Shown piece after piece: positions 16,766 to 28,678 of a stretch of 64,000 nucleotides of DNA. This stretch comes from Corticium candelabrum. Taxonomy: Eukaryota > Porifera > Homoscleromorpha > Homosclerophorida > Plakinidae. The stretch lies in the NCBI RefSeq assembly GCF_963422355.1, contig NC_085096.1:5554555-5618554 (forward strand), given 5' to 3'. A program made the position numbers and the translations under genes. The notes under the pieces were generated by a model. That model was not told the origin of the DNA, did no database searches, and saw only the letters and a list, made by a program, of their open reading frames with translations. Within the stretch, counting starts at the first letter, position 1; each line of letters opens with the position of its first letter.

Positions 16766-16859
16766 ACATCTACAGCAACACGACGGGCACTAGCACGACC
16801 ATCGGCAACACAAAGAGCAGCAGCAGCAAGAGCACGACCATCGGTAACACGAAGAGCAC

Positions 16860-17285
16860 CAGCATTGTACTGAACCATCTCACTGATGTTTGCTATTCCT
16901 GTGAGCGCTTGAGACACAGTCAGACGTTGACTAGGTTGTGAATACAACATCTTCATACACGTCATGCAAACTTCTCTTTGCTCTATTAGATGCACTTGGT
17001 GATCTCTGCGACGAGGATGACTGGCTGGTGTTTGACCAGTTAACAGCTCCATCAGGGTCACTCCCAAACTGTAGACGTCTGTCTCTTTGCTTTTACTGTA
17101 TGATCTCCCGTCCATTCGTTAAGGAGCCATGTACTCTGGACTGAGTGATCCGACTAGCTGAAAGTGGGGCATCGATGAATGTCGCTGCACCTAAATGTGC
17201 CAGCTTGGCCGACATGAGGCAAGTAACAAGAATGTTGGTCGGACAGATGTCGCCATGGAGAAGGAGACGTGGCTTCAAAGTAAGG
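16860..17285 (-). pseudogene. Protein kinase C-lobe remnant, copy A2
   Basis: On the minus strand, 17278-17180 reads LLLHGDICPTNILV then AKLAHLGAATF: the catalytic loop (HRD changed to HGD, Asn kept) and the magnesium loop (DFG changed to HLG). After a frame change, 17115-16870 reads KETDVYSLGVTLMELLTGQT and QREVCMTCMKMLYSQPSQRL, the activation-loop exit to helix I region. The N-lobe is not present. The antisense strand faces a Q-rich segment. Altered motifs and the frame change make it a remnant. Confidence 0.65.
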
Positions 17286-17309
17286 ATATAGAAGAATGAT
17301 ACATGTGAT

Positions 17310-17328
17310 GTGTGTTGTGTGAGTGTGT

Positions 17329-17425
<97 letters not shown>
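17310..17425 (+). repeat. (GT)n abutting the kinase remnant and SINE
   Basis: GTGTGAGTGT lead-in and then about 45 perfect GT units. It truncates the kinase remnant on its left. Similar GT tracts at 20341-20407, 49549-49633 and 51306-51359 stand at the same spot in their modules. Confidence 0.9.
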
Positions 17426-17426
<1 letters not shown>

Positions 17427-17427
17427 T

Positions 17428-17640
17428 TGGGTGCTGTAGCTCAATTGGTTACAGAGTGCATTTGGAGAACAGAAACATCCAGGTTGCAAGTTCAAGTCAC
17501 AGTGATGACGAGCTATGGCCTAATTTTCTTAATTAAGCAAGAAACTTACACACAATTGCTTCTCTCAACTCAGGAGTATAAATGAGTACTTGGTATTTGA
17601 CTGGGGTGGACAAGACCGCTGGCTTGGCAGTAACATCGTG
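17428..17640 (+). repeat. tRNA-derived SINE, copy 1
   Basis: The head has RNA polymerase III box A-like tagctcaattggtta (17437-17451) and box B-like ggttgcaagttcaagtc (17481-17497). A body follows with caagaaacttacacacaat and tataaatgagtacttgg, a conserved core type found in invertebrate SINEs. It has an extra ca in box A relative to copy 2. No clear tail or target repeat, because a (GT)n tract abuts the 5' end. Confidence 0.65.
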
Positions 17641-17833
17641 CAGCGGACAGGAACATGTGGGCCTTGGTGTCCAGTCCCAGAGTTGTGCCATAGTCGGATG
17701 ACTCCGGCCATGCTCCAGGTGGATGTAGCAGTGACCCTTATGCCTCCACGTAGTGCATGGAGGCAGGGGGAGCTATCTCCGTAACTGACCCTATGGTCGA
17801 CGTCGAACGATGTGGAGGGCTTGACATTTGTCC

Positions 17834-17837
<4 letters not shown>

Positions 17838-17900
<63 letters not shown>
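17838..17900 (+). repeat. (GT)n truncating collagen copy A2
   Basis: About 31 GT units after ttgtccatt. The same lead-in precedes the (GT)n at 20779-20861, which truncates collagen copy A3. Confidence 0.9.
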
Positions 17901-17902
<2 letters not shown>

Positions 17903-18131
17903 AAGGTTGAATGTGGACCACGTAGAACTCCAGGTCCAGCAGAACCGATTGGACCAACCAAAAGTGACGAAAGTCGTGGAGATCGTAGAGAATTGGAGCA
18001 CAGGGAGATGGGTGCGCAGCAGGAGTGTCAGGACAAACTGGAGTAGAAGGCATTGCAGGACTCGAGGGCCCATAAGGTACATGTGGTGGGCATGGACAAC
18101 TCAGACCCCTCGGTCTACCGGAAAGAGTCAT
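17901..18131 (+). pseudogene. Collagen-type exon, copy A2
   Basis: Begins where a (GT)n tract ends. The collagen frame shows ECGPRRTPGPAEPIGPT, a one-base shift, and later the GTCGGHGQLRPLGLPERV-type tail. The 5' half of the exon is missing, replaced by the microsatellite. It is flanked on the right by the 983-bp (AC)n tract. Confidence 0.55.
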
Positions 18132-18280
18132 GGATCTGCTGCATATTTTGTTCCTGTACGATCAACACACAACAAGCACTGCCCTGCAACCTACTCAAGG
18201 GATGCAGACAGAACAGATGAAAAACTGAGAATTGATGCAATAAATGGATATAAATGCAGTTATAAATGTGGGATGAGTGC

Positions 18281-19268
<988 letters not shown>

Positions 19269-19448
19269 GCACCCCATTGTGCATAGTCGTACATGTTCAA
19301 CTACATGTAACTGTAAGCGCACTGTGAAAGTGGCAGCAATCTCCCAAACCGTGGTTTCCACCAGCTAATAGTAGATGATTGCCCGAGGCCTTGATATCCA
19401 GGCTAAGGGTATAGTAGTGGTCTGACGTGCGACTGACCATATTTATAC

Positions 19449-19670
19449 TTGATTATTGCAGATGCAAATGAAGCTATTGCTACCAATAGACAGACGTGGT
19501 TTCATTACCGACCAATAGACAAACGTGATGTCATCATAAGGCTCCACCTCTCTTTGTTTGTCAGCTGTGCTATGAGAATTCAGCCATCAATAAACAATTT
19601 AGATTGTCACTTGAACAATTGTGGTGGTGCTCCTTGCCACCATTTAGACATTTCCCATGTCTGTAGTTGA
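19449..19670 (+). other. Conserved short ORF segment in module A3 (unrecognised)
   Basis: Reads WFHYRPIDKRDVIIRLHLSL and continues to CGGAPCHHLDISHVCS before a stop. It is the copy following the 983-bp (AC)n tract. Confidence 0.3.
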
Positions 19671-19865
19671 TTACATCATCGATACCCAAACCTACAGATA
19701 CAAATAGACATTGCAATGTCCATCTCTATCATTAGGTCGACAACCTTCCACTGAAGTGTGACAAAGCTTGAAGAAAAAGGATGTGGCACCCAAACTGGCA
19801 CCCTAATGGTACTGTACAACGTCCTTGCATGTTGCAACTTATGTTAATGCATTTTCTTTCTTCTA

Positions 19866-20230
19866 GTACTGCAGCCATGCATCAACGCACGGGCAACCCC
19901 AACAGCAGCTTTGCCATTTGCACAACCCTATTCAGCACCAGCACCAGTAGCAATGGCACTTGCACAACATTCCTCAGCAACAGCAACATCAGCAACACTA
20001 CTTGTCCTCCCCCCCCCCCCCCCAACATCACCTTTCCTACTTCCAACAGCAGCACCAGCAGAAACTCCATGAACAGCATCAGCAGCAACTCTTTGAGCAG
20101 TAGCAGCAGCAGTACTGGCAGCCCTAACAACAGCACAGACAAATGAACTGCTCCAGCCCATGCACCGGGACCAGCACGAGCACTTCAACAACAACAACAG
20201 CCTGCAAGCAGCACCACCATACACCCACAG
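19866..20230 (+). other. Q/N/S-rich segment, module A3, with a poly-C run
   Basis: Same acceptor (ttcttctag) and composition as module A2, with YFQQQHQQKLHEQHQQQLFE in one frame. A run of 15 C (about 20008-20022) interrupts it. It ends at the kinase catalytic-loop scrap. Confidence 0.35.
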
Positions 20231-20239
20231 CAACACGAG

Positions 20240-20302
20240 CAACAACATAAGGCGAGTAACGAGACCAACGACGTCACCGTGGAGAACGAGACGTGGCTGC
20301 AA
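20240..20302 (-). pseudogene. Kinase catalytic-loop scrap, copy A3
   Basis: Reads PRLVLHGDVVGLVTRLM, the catalytic-loop portion only, at the place where the other modules carry the kinase C-lobe. The downstream C-lobe is deleted here and replaced by the approach to a (GT)n tract. Confidence 0.4.
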
Positions 20303-20343
20303 AGTAAGAGAATATAGAAGAATGATACATGTGACGTGGTGTG

Positions 20344-20408
<65 letters not shown>

Positions 20409-20409
<1 letters not shown>

Positions 20410-20620
20410 TGTGCTGTAGCTCAATTGGTTAGAGTGCATTTGGAGAATGGAAACATCCAGGTTGCAAGTTCAAGTCACAGTGATGGTGAGCTATCGCATA
20501 ATTTCCTTGAGCAAGAAACTTACACACAATTGCTTCTCTCGACTCAAAAGTATAAATGAGTACCTGGTCTTTGACTGGGGTGGACATGACCGCTGGCTTG
20601 GCAGTAACATCATGCAGCAG
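20409..20620 (+). repeat. tRNA-derived SINE, copy 2
   Basis: Box A tagctcaattggttagag at 20416-20433 and box B ggttgcaagttcaagtc follow the standard tRNA spacing. The body matches copy 1 (taaatgagtacctgg). It also abuts a (GT)n tract on the left. No tRNA-like folding of the 3' arm is seen, so this is not a functional tRNA gene. Confidence 0.65.
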
Positions 20621-20789
20621 ATGGGAACATGTGGGCCAAGCTCAAGGTGGATTGTAGCGCTGGCCCGTAACCTCCACGTAGTGCATGGAGGCCCTGTCTC
20701 TAGAGGCAGGGGGAGCACTCTCCCTAACTGACCCTATAGTCGACGTCAAACGACGTGGAGGGCTTGACATTTGTCCATTGTGTGTGTGA

Positions 20790-20861
<72 letters not shown>

Positions 20862-20863
<2 letters not shown>

Positions 20864-21093
20864 AAGGTTGAATGTGGACCACATAGAACTCCAGGTCCAG
20901 CAGAACCGATTGGACCAACCGGATGTGATGAAAGTCGTGGAGATCGTAGAGAATGTGAAGCACAGGGAGATGGGAGAGCAGCAGGAATATCAGGACAAAC
21001 TGGAGCAGAAGGCATTGCAGGACTCGAGGGCTCATAAGGTACACGTGGTGAGCGTGGACAACTCGGACCCCTCGGTCTACCGGAAAGAGTCAT
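20862..21093 (+). pseudogene. Collagen-type exon, copy A3
   Basis: The cleanest copy A piece: ECGPHRTPGPAEPIGPTGCD, AQGDGRAAGISGQTGAEGIA, GLEGS, one TAA, then GTRGERGQLGPLGLPERV. Glycine recurs every third residue over about 70 codons. Its 5' boundary is again a (GT)n tract, at 20861. Confidence 0.65.
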
Positions 21094-21189
21094 GCATCTG
21101 CTGCATATTTTGTTCCTGTACGATCAACACACAGCAAGCACGGCCCTACAACCTATTAAAGAGATACAGACAGAACAGATGAGAACGCT

Positions 21190-22090
21190 AACTTGGTGAA
21201 TTTGTGCACATGAAAATGGTGTCTGTGTATGCCAGGCCTGTGCTGGAGTTTGTGTTGCAGTCGGTTTGTGATAATAGTGCAAATACTGATTAGATCAATT
21301 AGAGTATAACAATTATTGCTGTACTTGTATTGTGGTATATACCAATGACTGACAAGGATGTAATGCAGTAAGCATGAGACTATATGCTAGAAGAGTTATT
21401 GTCACACGTGATGACACAATTGGAAAGTTTGCTAATGTACTCATACCAACACTACATATCCTTCTCACACACTCACAAATGTCCAGCTTTCATTTTTCCT
21501 CTTGTTGTACAGGAAAATCCTCATCCCAAAGTTGCCAGTTTCTTTCCCTTAGTCGACATCACAGCCATCAGTTATGATCACATGCCAGTGGACCAGTCTC
21601 TGCTGTCATAGTTGATGCACTCGGTCATCTCTCTGATGAGGATCCTAGCAGATGATCGAACAGTAAACATTCAGCTCCACCAGGGTGACTCCCATGCTGT
21701 AGACATCCGTCTCCTTGCTTCTCCTCACCCATCTTCCATTCATCCTTTCAAAACCTACACACAGACAATTAAATCGGTCGACAAACCTACTAATATGGAC
21801 ACACACAGATAGTCACGTGCTCATTGGACATGTTAATTCTCTGCTGATGAGCCGGCACTCTATGACAGAGAGTGAACGCTGAAGAGTTCAATGTGAAGTA
21901 TTTGCTCTCGACGCTGTCACACTTGAAACAAGCAGAGATGATGAGCAGGTTTCAACGAGTGAACATATACACCTACAATAACACACAACAAGACACAGCT
22001 GTAGCACACAAACAGATAAAAATGACACACACAACTTCCCGCCTTTTCCATTCATACCAACCAATACAGAGAGACACGAGTGCACCCTAA
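21190..22090. repeat. Tail block of copy A, repeated at 51.69-52.44 kb and 24.63-24.93 kb
   Basis: 21190-21770 matches 51690-52255 closely, and 21830-22060 recurs twice (24675-24930 and 52290-52440). The thrice-repeated part holds ctctgctgatgagccggcac followed by a CACTCT...AGAGTG hairpin. Short open frames here are not supported as genes. Confidence 0.7.
21600..21765 (-). pseudogene. Kinase C-lobe scrap, copy A tail
   Basis: On the minus strand it reads MNGRWVRRSKETDVYSMGVT then LVELNV, the conserved DVYS.GV segment of kinase subdomain IX. A counterpart occurs at 52145-52255. Upstream on that strand a (R)DDRVHQL-like piece corresponds to the DRQVHLI part of other copies. Confidence 0.45.
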
Positions 22091-22199
22091 AGTCTGTTAC
22101 AACGCCGAAAAGCTCAACCATCACTCTACAAGCGTCCACGCCCACTCCTCACCAACACAAATTTCTCACATCGACAGCATTCATGATTAGCGACAGCTC

Positions 22200-22505
22200 G
22201 CACACACACGAGACGTTTACGACAACTACATCGATCCAAACAGGTTACGGTACTACACAGCAAACCTTTCCGCTCGCATCAGACGACGCGTCGTGCGTCG
22301 ACGCAAGCTCGCTCGTCCGACGACATTCCGACGTCGATTCTGCCATTGTGCATTCACTCTGCGAGCTGCAACACAAACCGTCACACTGACAATGTACGAA
22401 ACGAAACAACGCGACGACGAGCCGACACGCCGATCGACGCGGCGCATCGCACAAGACAAAGAATGCAAACGAGAAACGATGCAGCGAGAAATGACAGATA
22501 CAAGT
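22200..22505 (+). CDS. Possible first exon in a CpG-rich stretch (unrecognised)
   Basis: 22240-22470 is markedly CpG-rich compared with its surroundings, as at the two divergent TPR/SAP promoters. An ATG at 22393 opens MYETKQRDDEPTRRSTRRIA, continuing to MTD before a consensus donor aa|gtaagt at about 22504. No downstream exon is found up to 23760, so it may be an orphan first exon or a lost gene. The product is basic and unrecognised. Confidence 0.25.
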
Positions 22506-22559
22506 AAGTTTACCTTCACAATAATTGGAATCCAGCGCATGCGCTAACTATATATCACA

Positions 22560-23760
22560 CTCCACTGGGTGTCTGTATGCTGCGTCTGGTCTCTTTTTAA
22601 TATAAAATAAATTTTATTTTGCAAAAGACAGTTGTATGTCTGCATGTGTTTGCTGCACTATCCCTATGTGTGAGATCGAATGGTCGAAGTGTGATATAAA
22701 TATGGGGAGTAAATATGTGTAGCTAGGCCAAAACAGATGCAGCAGTGTGACCAGACACTGTGCAAGCCAATGTCCAGCATACCTTCACGTGGTGGCCTCT
22801 GAGACAGTTGATGCAGCTTGGTCATGTATCTGTATGCAGCTGACAATCTCAGGTACAATGCAGACATGAAACTATAATACAGTAGATTACTGCTGTGCTG
22901 ATTTCATAGTAACTAGTCTTACACAGCTAATCTTCTGCATTATAAACTACATACTGCATCGACTCTGGCAAATGCTGGAATGTCCTTCGTGTATCACAAC
23001 AGTCGTTCTTGTCTCCCAGAACTTGTTTACTCATTCAAAACAGGGTTTTGTCTTATTCTTTAAACCCCTGTTGCTATATGTAACACACAAACCATACTGA
23101 ATCAATTATTGCTTTCTCGTGCAATACAATTTCACTAGACATCCGCATGTCAAGAGGTCACCAGGTTAGACAGCTGCCTCAGGAAGAGCAACAAGGAAGA
23201 CAAGTTTTCAACCAATACTCAACATAGAAGGCAGGCCATGTGGATTGCAACCTGTCCCAAAGTGTAGGTGTTCCACGGTTGCTGATTGATTGATATTGTT
23301 TGCATTACAAAGTGTGCTCCATCCTGTACTAAAACCTATTGGGCTAAATGTCTACTACACATACAAATACAAATTAAATAAGAAGCATAACTGCTTTGTC
23401 CTTGACTGTAACTCATTAGCAATACACTGTCAACTGAGTCAACCAAATCTACCGGACAAAATAGTGCAAAGCTGTTCCAATGATAGAAACAGCAAATGCT
23501 AACTAAAATGTGGTATATCAAAATAAATGTACAAAACGTACAAAGTACAACAATACCTTTTTACAGCAAGGAAACATATTCTACCAACTGGTAACCAAAA
23601 ACTTCTTCCGCTTATAGTCTGCAACCAATGTCACATATGGTCTTTATCAGTAATTGGCAACTGGCTTTGCAACCAAGTTGGTTAGTCCACATGTCTAATG
23701 CCTTTCAATCCTTCATCAGCTCCCAGCTAACGATTTGCTGTTGTCTTTGCTCGAGTCCAA
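22560..23760. other. Stretch without a recognisable gene
   Basis: AT-rich, with no repeat family seen elsewhere in the window. A possible minus-strand exon at about 22779-22870 (MSALYLRLSAAYRYMTKLHQ, donor gtatgc) has splice-like borders but no partner. I do not support a gene here. Confidence 0.4.
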
Positions 23761-23763
23761 TAC

Positions 23764-24479
23764 CTACAAAATAACCCAGAAGGATAATGGACTGATGCAA
23801 TCATGCTGAAAAACTCTGAACAACCAATTCGGTTTGGTGACGACCGTATCCTTCAATTTTTCACTCTTCTGAGGGAATATTACTGATCCGGCGTCATCCA
23901 AATACACCAGAGCCGCACGCACTTCTTTCTCTTCAGAGATACGACACAATCGATTGGCCAAAGCCAAGATAACATTGACACTAGACAAGGCACTGCCCAT
24001 CTTCTCTTCTAGACCATCGCAGATTTTCTCCAGCACCGCCCAAGTCGCTGGTATCAAAATTTTAAATGACACAGAATTTGTCACCTTTCCAATGACTTGT
24101 TTCACTGCAACTACACCCGGATCTTCGTTTGGAGATTCTGGATCGGACACCGAGTTTTCAACACGGAAAAACCAATCATCAGGCTGCTGGCTTGGTCGGT
24201 AGATGTGCTCCATAAATTCCTGACCAAAAACTTCTCAGACAGAAATTTATTCTGCTTCTCTATCATTTCTTCACTGACTTTGGCCATATGTGTTCCAGTC
24301 AAAAACATAATCGGTGATGCGCATGCCAATGACTTGTCAAAAGAATCAATTAAATGGTGACCCTCAGCTCTTGACAAGAAAGTCGCAGATCCCCATAAAG
24401 ACAAAGCATCGTAATTCTTTTCGATCCACATGTTAGGAATCGGAGTTTCTTCCGAGTCGAGGAAAGAACGGTGGGACAA
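23764..24479 (-). pseudogene. ROCO-type Roc-COR fragment
   Basis: The first frame (24479-24213) carries SLWGSATFLSRAEGHHLID and IMFLTGTHMAKVSEEMIEK, the end of a Roc GTPase domain; GTHMAK stands where the guanine-specificity THxD motif normally lies, with Asp changed to Ala. A one-base frame change near 24213 leads to MEHIYRPSQQPDDWFFRVEN, then ILIPATWAVLEKI, RISEEKEVRAALVYLDDAGS and VVTKPNWLFRVF, the characteristic start of a COR domain. The reading stops at 23764, mid-COR. Roc-COR pairs dimerise and act as regulatory GTPase switches (LRRK, DAPK1, MFHAS1). The fragment lies about 1.1 kb downstream of the Death exon on the same strand. No P-loop half is found adjacent to it; a Roc P-loop exon occurs separately at 61.6 kb. 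Confidence 0.7.
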
Positions 24480-24939
24480 TTATCGGGCTTGTTATCCACG
24501 TTATTTCTCGATTCTGTAGCACTCAATCTTGCAGGTGGACGAGATTATCATGTCTTCGTTCAGCCATACGTTGCTAGCATCTTCCATTCCGTTGATAATT
24601 CGTCATAGCTAGATAGATAAAGATTGATCTCAAAATAGACAAACCTACTAATATACGGACACACGCAGATAGTCACGTGTTCATTGGACATGTTCTCTGC
24701 TGATGAGCCGGCACTCTATGACAGAGAGTGAACGCTGAAGAGTTCAATGTGAAGTATTTGCTCTCGACGCTGTCACACTTGAAACAAGCAGAGATGATGA
24801 GCAGGTTTCAACGAACCAACACACACACCTACAATAACACACAACAAGACACAGCTGTAGCACACAAACAGATGAAAATGACACACACAACTTCCCGCCT
24901 TTTTTCCATTTCAGACATGAGTGCACCCTAAAGTCTGTT

Positions 24940-25592
24940 ACAACGCCGAGCAGCCCAACAAACGACCACGCCTATTCACCCACCAACCCAAATTGTGAAA
25001 GCTAGGATGGGTTGGTGTCACGTAAAGACTGCCTTTGTGTGTTCTCTTGTGTGAGAACTTGCTCTGCAAGTCAACGTCATCAATCTAGAAAAAACGACGA
25101 CTTCTACGCTTATTCAACACAGACAAACGAGTACACCTTGGGTGTACTAATGTGCTCCATCTGCCGGCGACATGTTCTGGAAATAACTAAGTTTTAACTT
25201 CTAACGCGCGCTAGCATCCTTAACCTTGGAGTCTCAAATAGCCGCGCAGCCTTAAAGTGTTGTAAAAATTTAATTAATTAATTAATACGCCATTGTTTAT
25301 GTCCGATCACGCAAATAGGACTCGCTAACATTATACTGCACGCGTTTTCGGTGTCTGTCTGTCTTGCTTTCAATCATTTTCCTTGATTTGATGCAACAAA
25401 CGAAATATACAATTCCAGTAATACGGATATCATGTTGAACAGAATCTCGATAAACTATTGTTTACAGATATTATTGTTCAATTTGATTGATAGCACATCG
25501 CTATACTTTACAGCGCGGTTACAAATAAATTTAAAATTATGACATAAAGATATGTCCCTAAATCAAAGTCACGTGACACATAATTACCTTAA
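24940..25592. other. Stretch between the Roc-COR fragment block and the Death exon
   Basis: No domain recognised on either strand. The minus-strand 3' UTR of the TPR-Death gene should lie just left of 25593, but I see no clear AATAAA on that strand close by. An attaattaattaatt run lies at about 25270-25290. Confidence 0.4.
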
Positions 25593-25969
25593 TTATTTGT
25601 TTGGATAAATGAGTTCTACTACATCATAACCAAATATATCACATGCCTCCTTCCTCAAACGCATCTCCAAAAGCGTTTGAACAATCAAGTGACAAGTAGC
25701 TCTTCTGCCCATTGCGTTTCTCCATTCTTCTAACATGGCTTTAGCACGCAAGAATGGATCTCTGTATTTATCAGTGATGACGTCCGTTCTGTTTGTAGGA
25801 AACATATCTGCTGACAGAAAAGACCCGAATTTCTCCCAGCTGTGAGATATTTTATGAGCAACTCTCACTAACAGGTGAGAACTCAACTCATCATCAAGAC
25901 TACATGCTTGTGACTGTTGACGAACTCCAGATGTTAGAGTTGACACACTTGAATCAGCAGATTCACTTT
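25593..25969 (-). CDS. Terminal exon of the TPR-Death gene: Death-like domain
   Basis: This last coding exon carries 125 codons including the TAA stop. After a Ser/Thr-rich stretch (SADSSVSTLTSG) comes about 85 residues of helical pattern: LLVRVAHKISHSWEKFGSFL, then AKAMLEEWRNAMG, then HLIVQTLLEMRLRKEACDIFG. The layout (L..VA..I...W..FG..L near the start, ML..W near helix 5, L...L....R..AC at the end) matches the Death superfamily, in which the domains assemble into oligomeric signalling platforms. The splice acceptor is a pyrimidine-rich tract ending CAG at 25970-25972. A Death rather than DED or CARD assignment is moderate; the superfamily call is firmer. Confidence 0.75.
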
Positions 25970-28645
25970 CTGAAATAGACAAGAGATGTTTCAATTACAC
26001 CATTTCAGACATTACATGATTCATAGCTATAATAGACAATCCTCATATTCACTACATGCTACTACTCAACTGTCAATGTATACAGTAAAACACCAACAGG
26101 AAGACAACAAACTCACTCGTTGTTTGTTCATCTTGTTGTCTATCACTTCCAGTTTCAATATCTATAAGGTAACATCGATCATATATTAACCATCAACATC
26201 ACAAATAATCAGAGCTCCGCGGCAAGACAAGCACAGATATGTGAGCAGACATAAAAGACACACCGTTGGCCTTGTTGCTATAGACTTTATTATTTAGATA
26301 AATATATGCTGAGTACCTTGCTGATGATCACGAGTCTGTTTTGCAACGGCAGCTTGCTTTTCCTTGCAAAGACTCAGGTTCTTCCTTGCTATCCACAATA
26401 AGCCACATAATATTACTTTATATATTTCCTATCACTTCTAACTATACTATGTGACAACACAACATGCAGCTGTTGCTGACTAAGCAGGCAATGTTTGATT
26501 AGGAATGATAACACTTTCTTTCCACATACTTTCTTCATCCTTCTTGTCATTTTAAACTAAAAATAATCTTCTACAAAACCATTAAAGCTTCAATATAAAT
26601 AAACAAATCTCCCACTAGCTATCCACCCCTCCCCATTATATCCCAATCCACTTTGAACAAACACCAACAAAAACATGACCAACACAAACAAACCACACAT
26701 GTCATGCCTGAGCTAGAGGTGTAACTAATGGCCAGTGGACAATGAAGGAAAACCAAATAAACAGACAAAACTTCTTGCCTAGCCAAGATGAAAGAGTGGA
26801 TTACCTGTATTATGTGATTACACTAGAAACACATTTGATGCGCATTCAATGCAGTTCCCAGCTGTGCATTCAATGCACATCCAGCCATTTTTCACACTAA
26901 GAGTCATGGCATAGGCATGACATCATGTGTAGCTGTCAATTCCCATTGAATCCAGTTGGACAGACAATTGGACAGACAATGAGCATTCAATGTCGCTTGA
27001 AAAGGCATGAACATCTACTGCTCCTTTACTCAATCACTATGAGTTCACTGAGCTGAGAACCAGCTGTGTTTAGCTGTCACAGAGCCACAGATTGGGAGTT
27101 AGGGGAGGGGCAGCAACCTAGGTGTTAATTAGTTGATTGCAGAGGCTGCTCATTTGTTTGATATTATCACTGACTATCATATATATCTTATCATGTTTGT
27201 TGATTACCATATTATGGTTAATTAGACATAAAGGAAACACAGATGTCCAAGTCTTCAATATTCTTTGTACACCTTCCTTTTGCTAAATCTACATTCTCAT
27301 ATTCCTAATCTTCACTTTATCTCTGCTTGTGACAAATCACAATACTTTACCACAATGTCTGTGCTTGTAAAATAGAATGTGATGCTGAGGTCTCTACAAA
27401 TGTTACACTTGATAGCATTGTCTGCAAGAGAATATGCCAACATTAAGCATCACACAAAGTTTAGTGTGGAGACAGCCTCTTGTTTGCAGCAGTTAATAGT
27501 AACGACAAGAAATAAACATTCCACAACTGAAACACATCTTGATAGTGCAAGCAGTTTGACAGACAAACTGAAAATATAAAGACAAGGTCTCTACACCAGG
27601 TAGCTTCCATATCAGAACATGTGACTAACATAGCACTTCCTAACGTTTACATTCAAATCACAATAAAGTCACAGTTTTCAAATTTGTGTTGCAAGTTCAA
27701 TCAGTCTATTCTATCCAAAACTGGAAGTTATACAAAAAAGCAGTGCATTCATAACTTAATTAATTAAAAAATCATTTACAACTTTTCTATCACCATAAAC
27801 AACCATTATCTATTTTGTATCCTAATCATGTTGTTTACATATTGCAAACTCAATACAGACTTGATTAATTCAATGAATAAGCAAATGATAAAATGATATC
27901 AAAATCAGAAAGTTGGCTGTTACAACTAACCTGTTGCAATACTGGCTTCACGACCAGGCCCTAAATGTTTCTCGATTTCAAGTTGCTCTTCGTACGTCTG
28001 ACTGGCATCACGGTATTTGTGTTGGTCCTTCAAACTCCTTGCTAACCAACTCAAGGCTAAAATAGAAACACACCAATCAGTCACATCATCTCTTCCAGTC
28101 ATCTTCTCTCTTCCCAGTCTGTCAGACCCTCCCAACATCTTCACTGTCAACCAACCCAAACATTAAATATAGTCCAACATCTAAATGCTAATCCTCTACA
28201 ATATGCATGATTAAAATATTGCTGTACTACTTTAACATTCTAACTATTTGTGGTATTAATAAAACAGTGACTACCTGACATACTGATGTAATAATGAAAA
28301 CACCAGCAGGGATGCCAATGCCATAGTGTGCAATCAACAGGGTATGACTTCATTGGATTCAAAGTTCAGTAGGACAAATACACAGGCAGACTGCCATATA
28401 CTGCACGTGCAAACAAGATATTACAACTGACTCAAGAATGAAGTTTTATCGTGCAAATTCATGAATCAAGTACAAGTAAAAAGCCATTTTGTCGTCACAG
28501 TGTCTACTATGCAAGTAGATACAGCAGTGACAAACAGACATACAGACAAACAAACAAATTGACAAAAGGAAAGGCAGACAGACAGACCAACAGACAGACA
28601 GAGTCAGTCAGACAGTCAGACAGTCAGTCGGTCGATCGGTCAGTC

Positions 28646-28678
<33 letters not shown>

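Noticed and set aside
17437-17500. Functional tRNA gene
   Set aside because: Box A and B are present, but the acceptor arm does not pair and the sequence continues as a SINE body.
21839-21890. Hammerhead ribozyme
   Set aside because: CTGATGA is present, but no GAAA core segment in the right place and stem II does not pair next to it.
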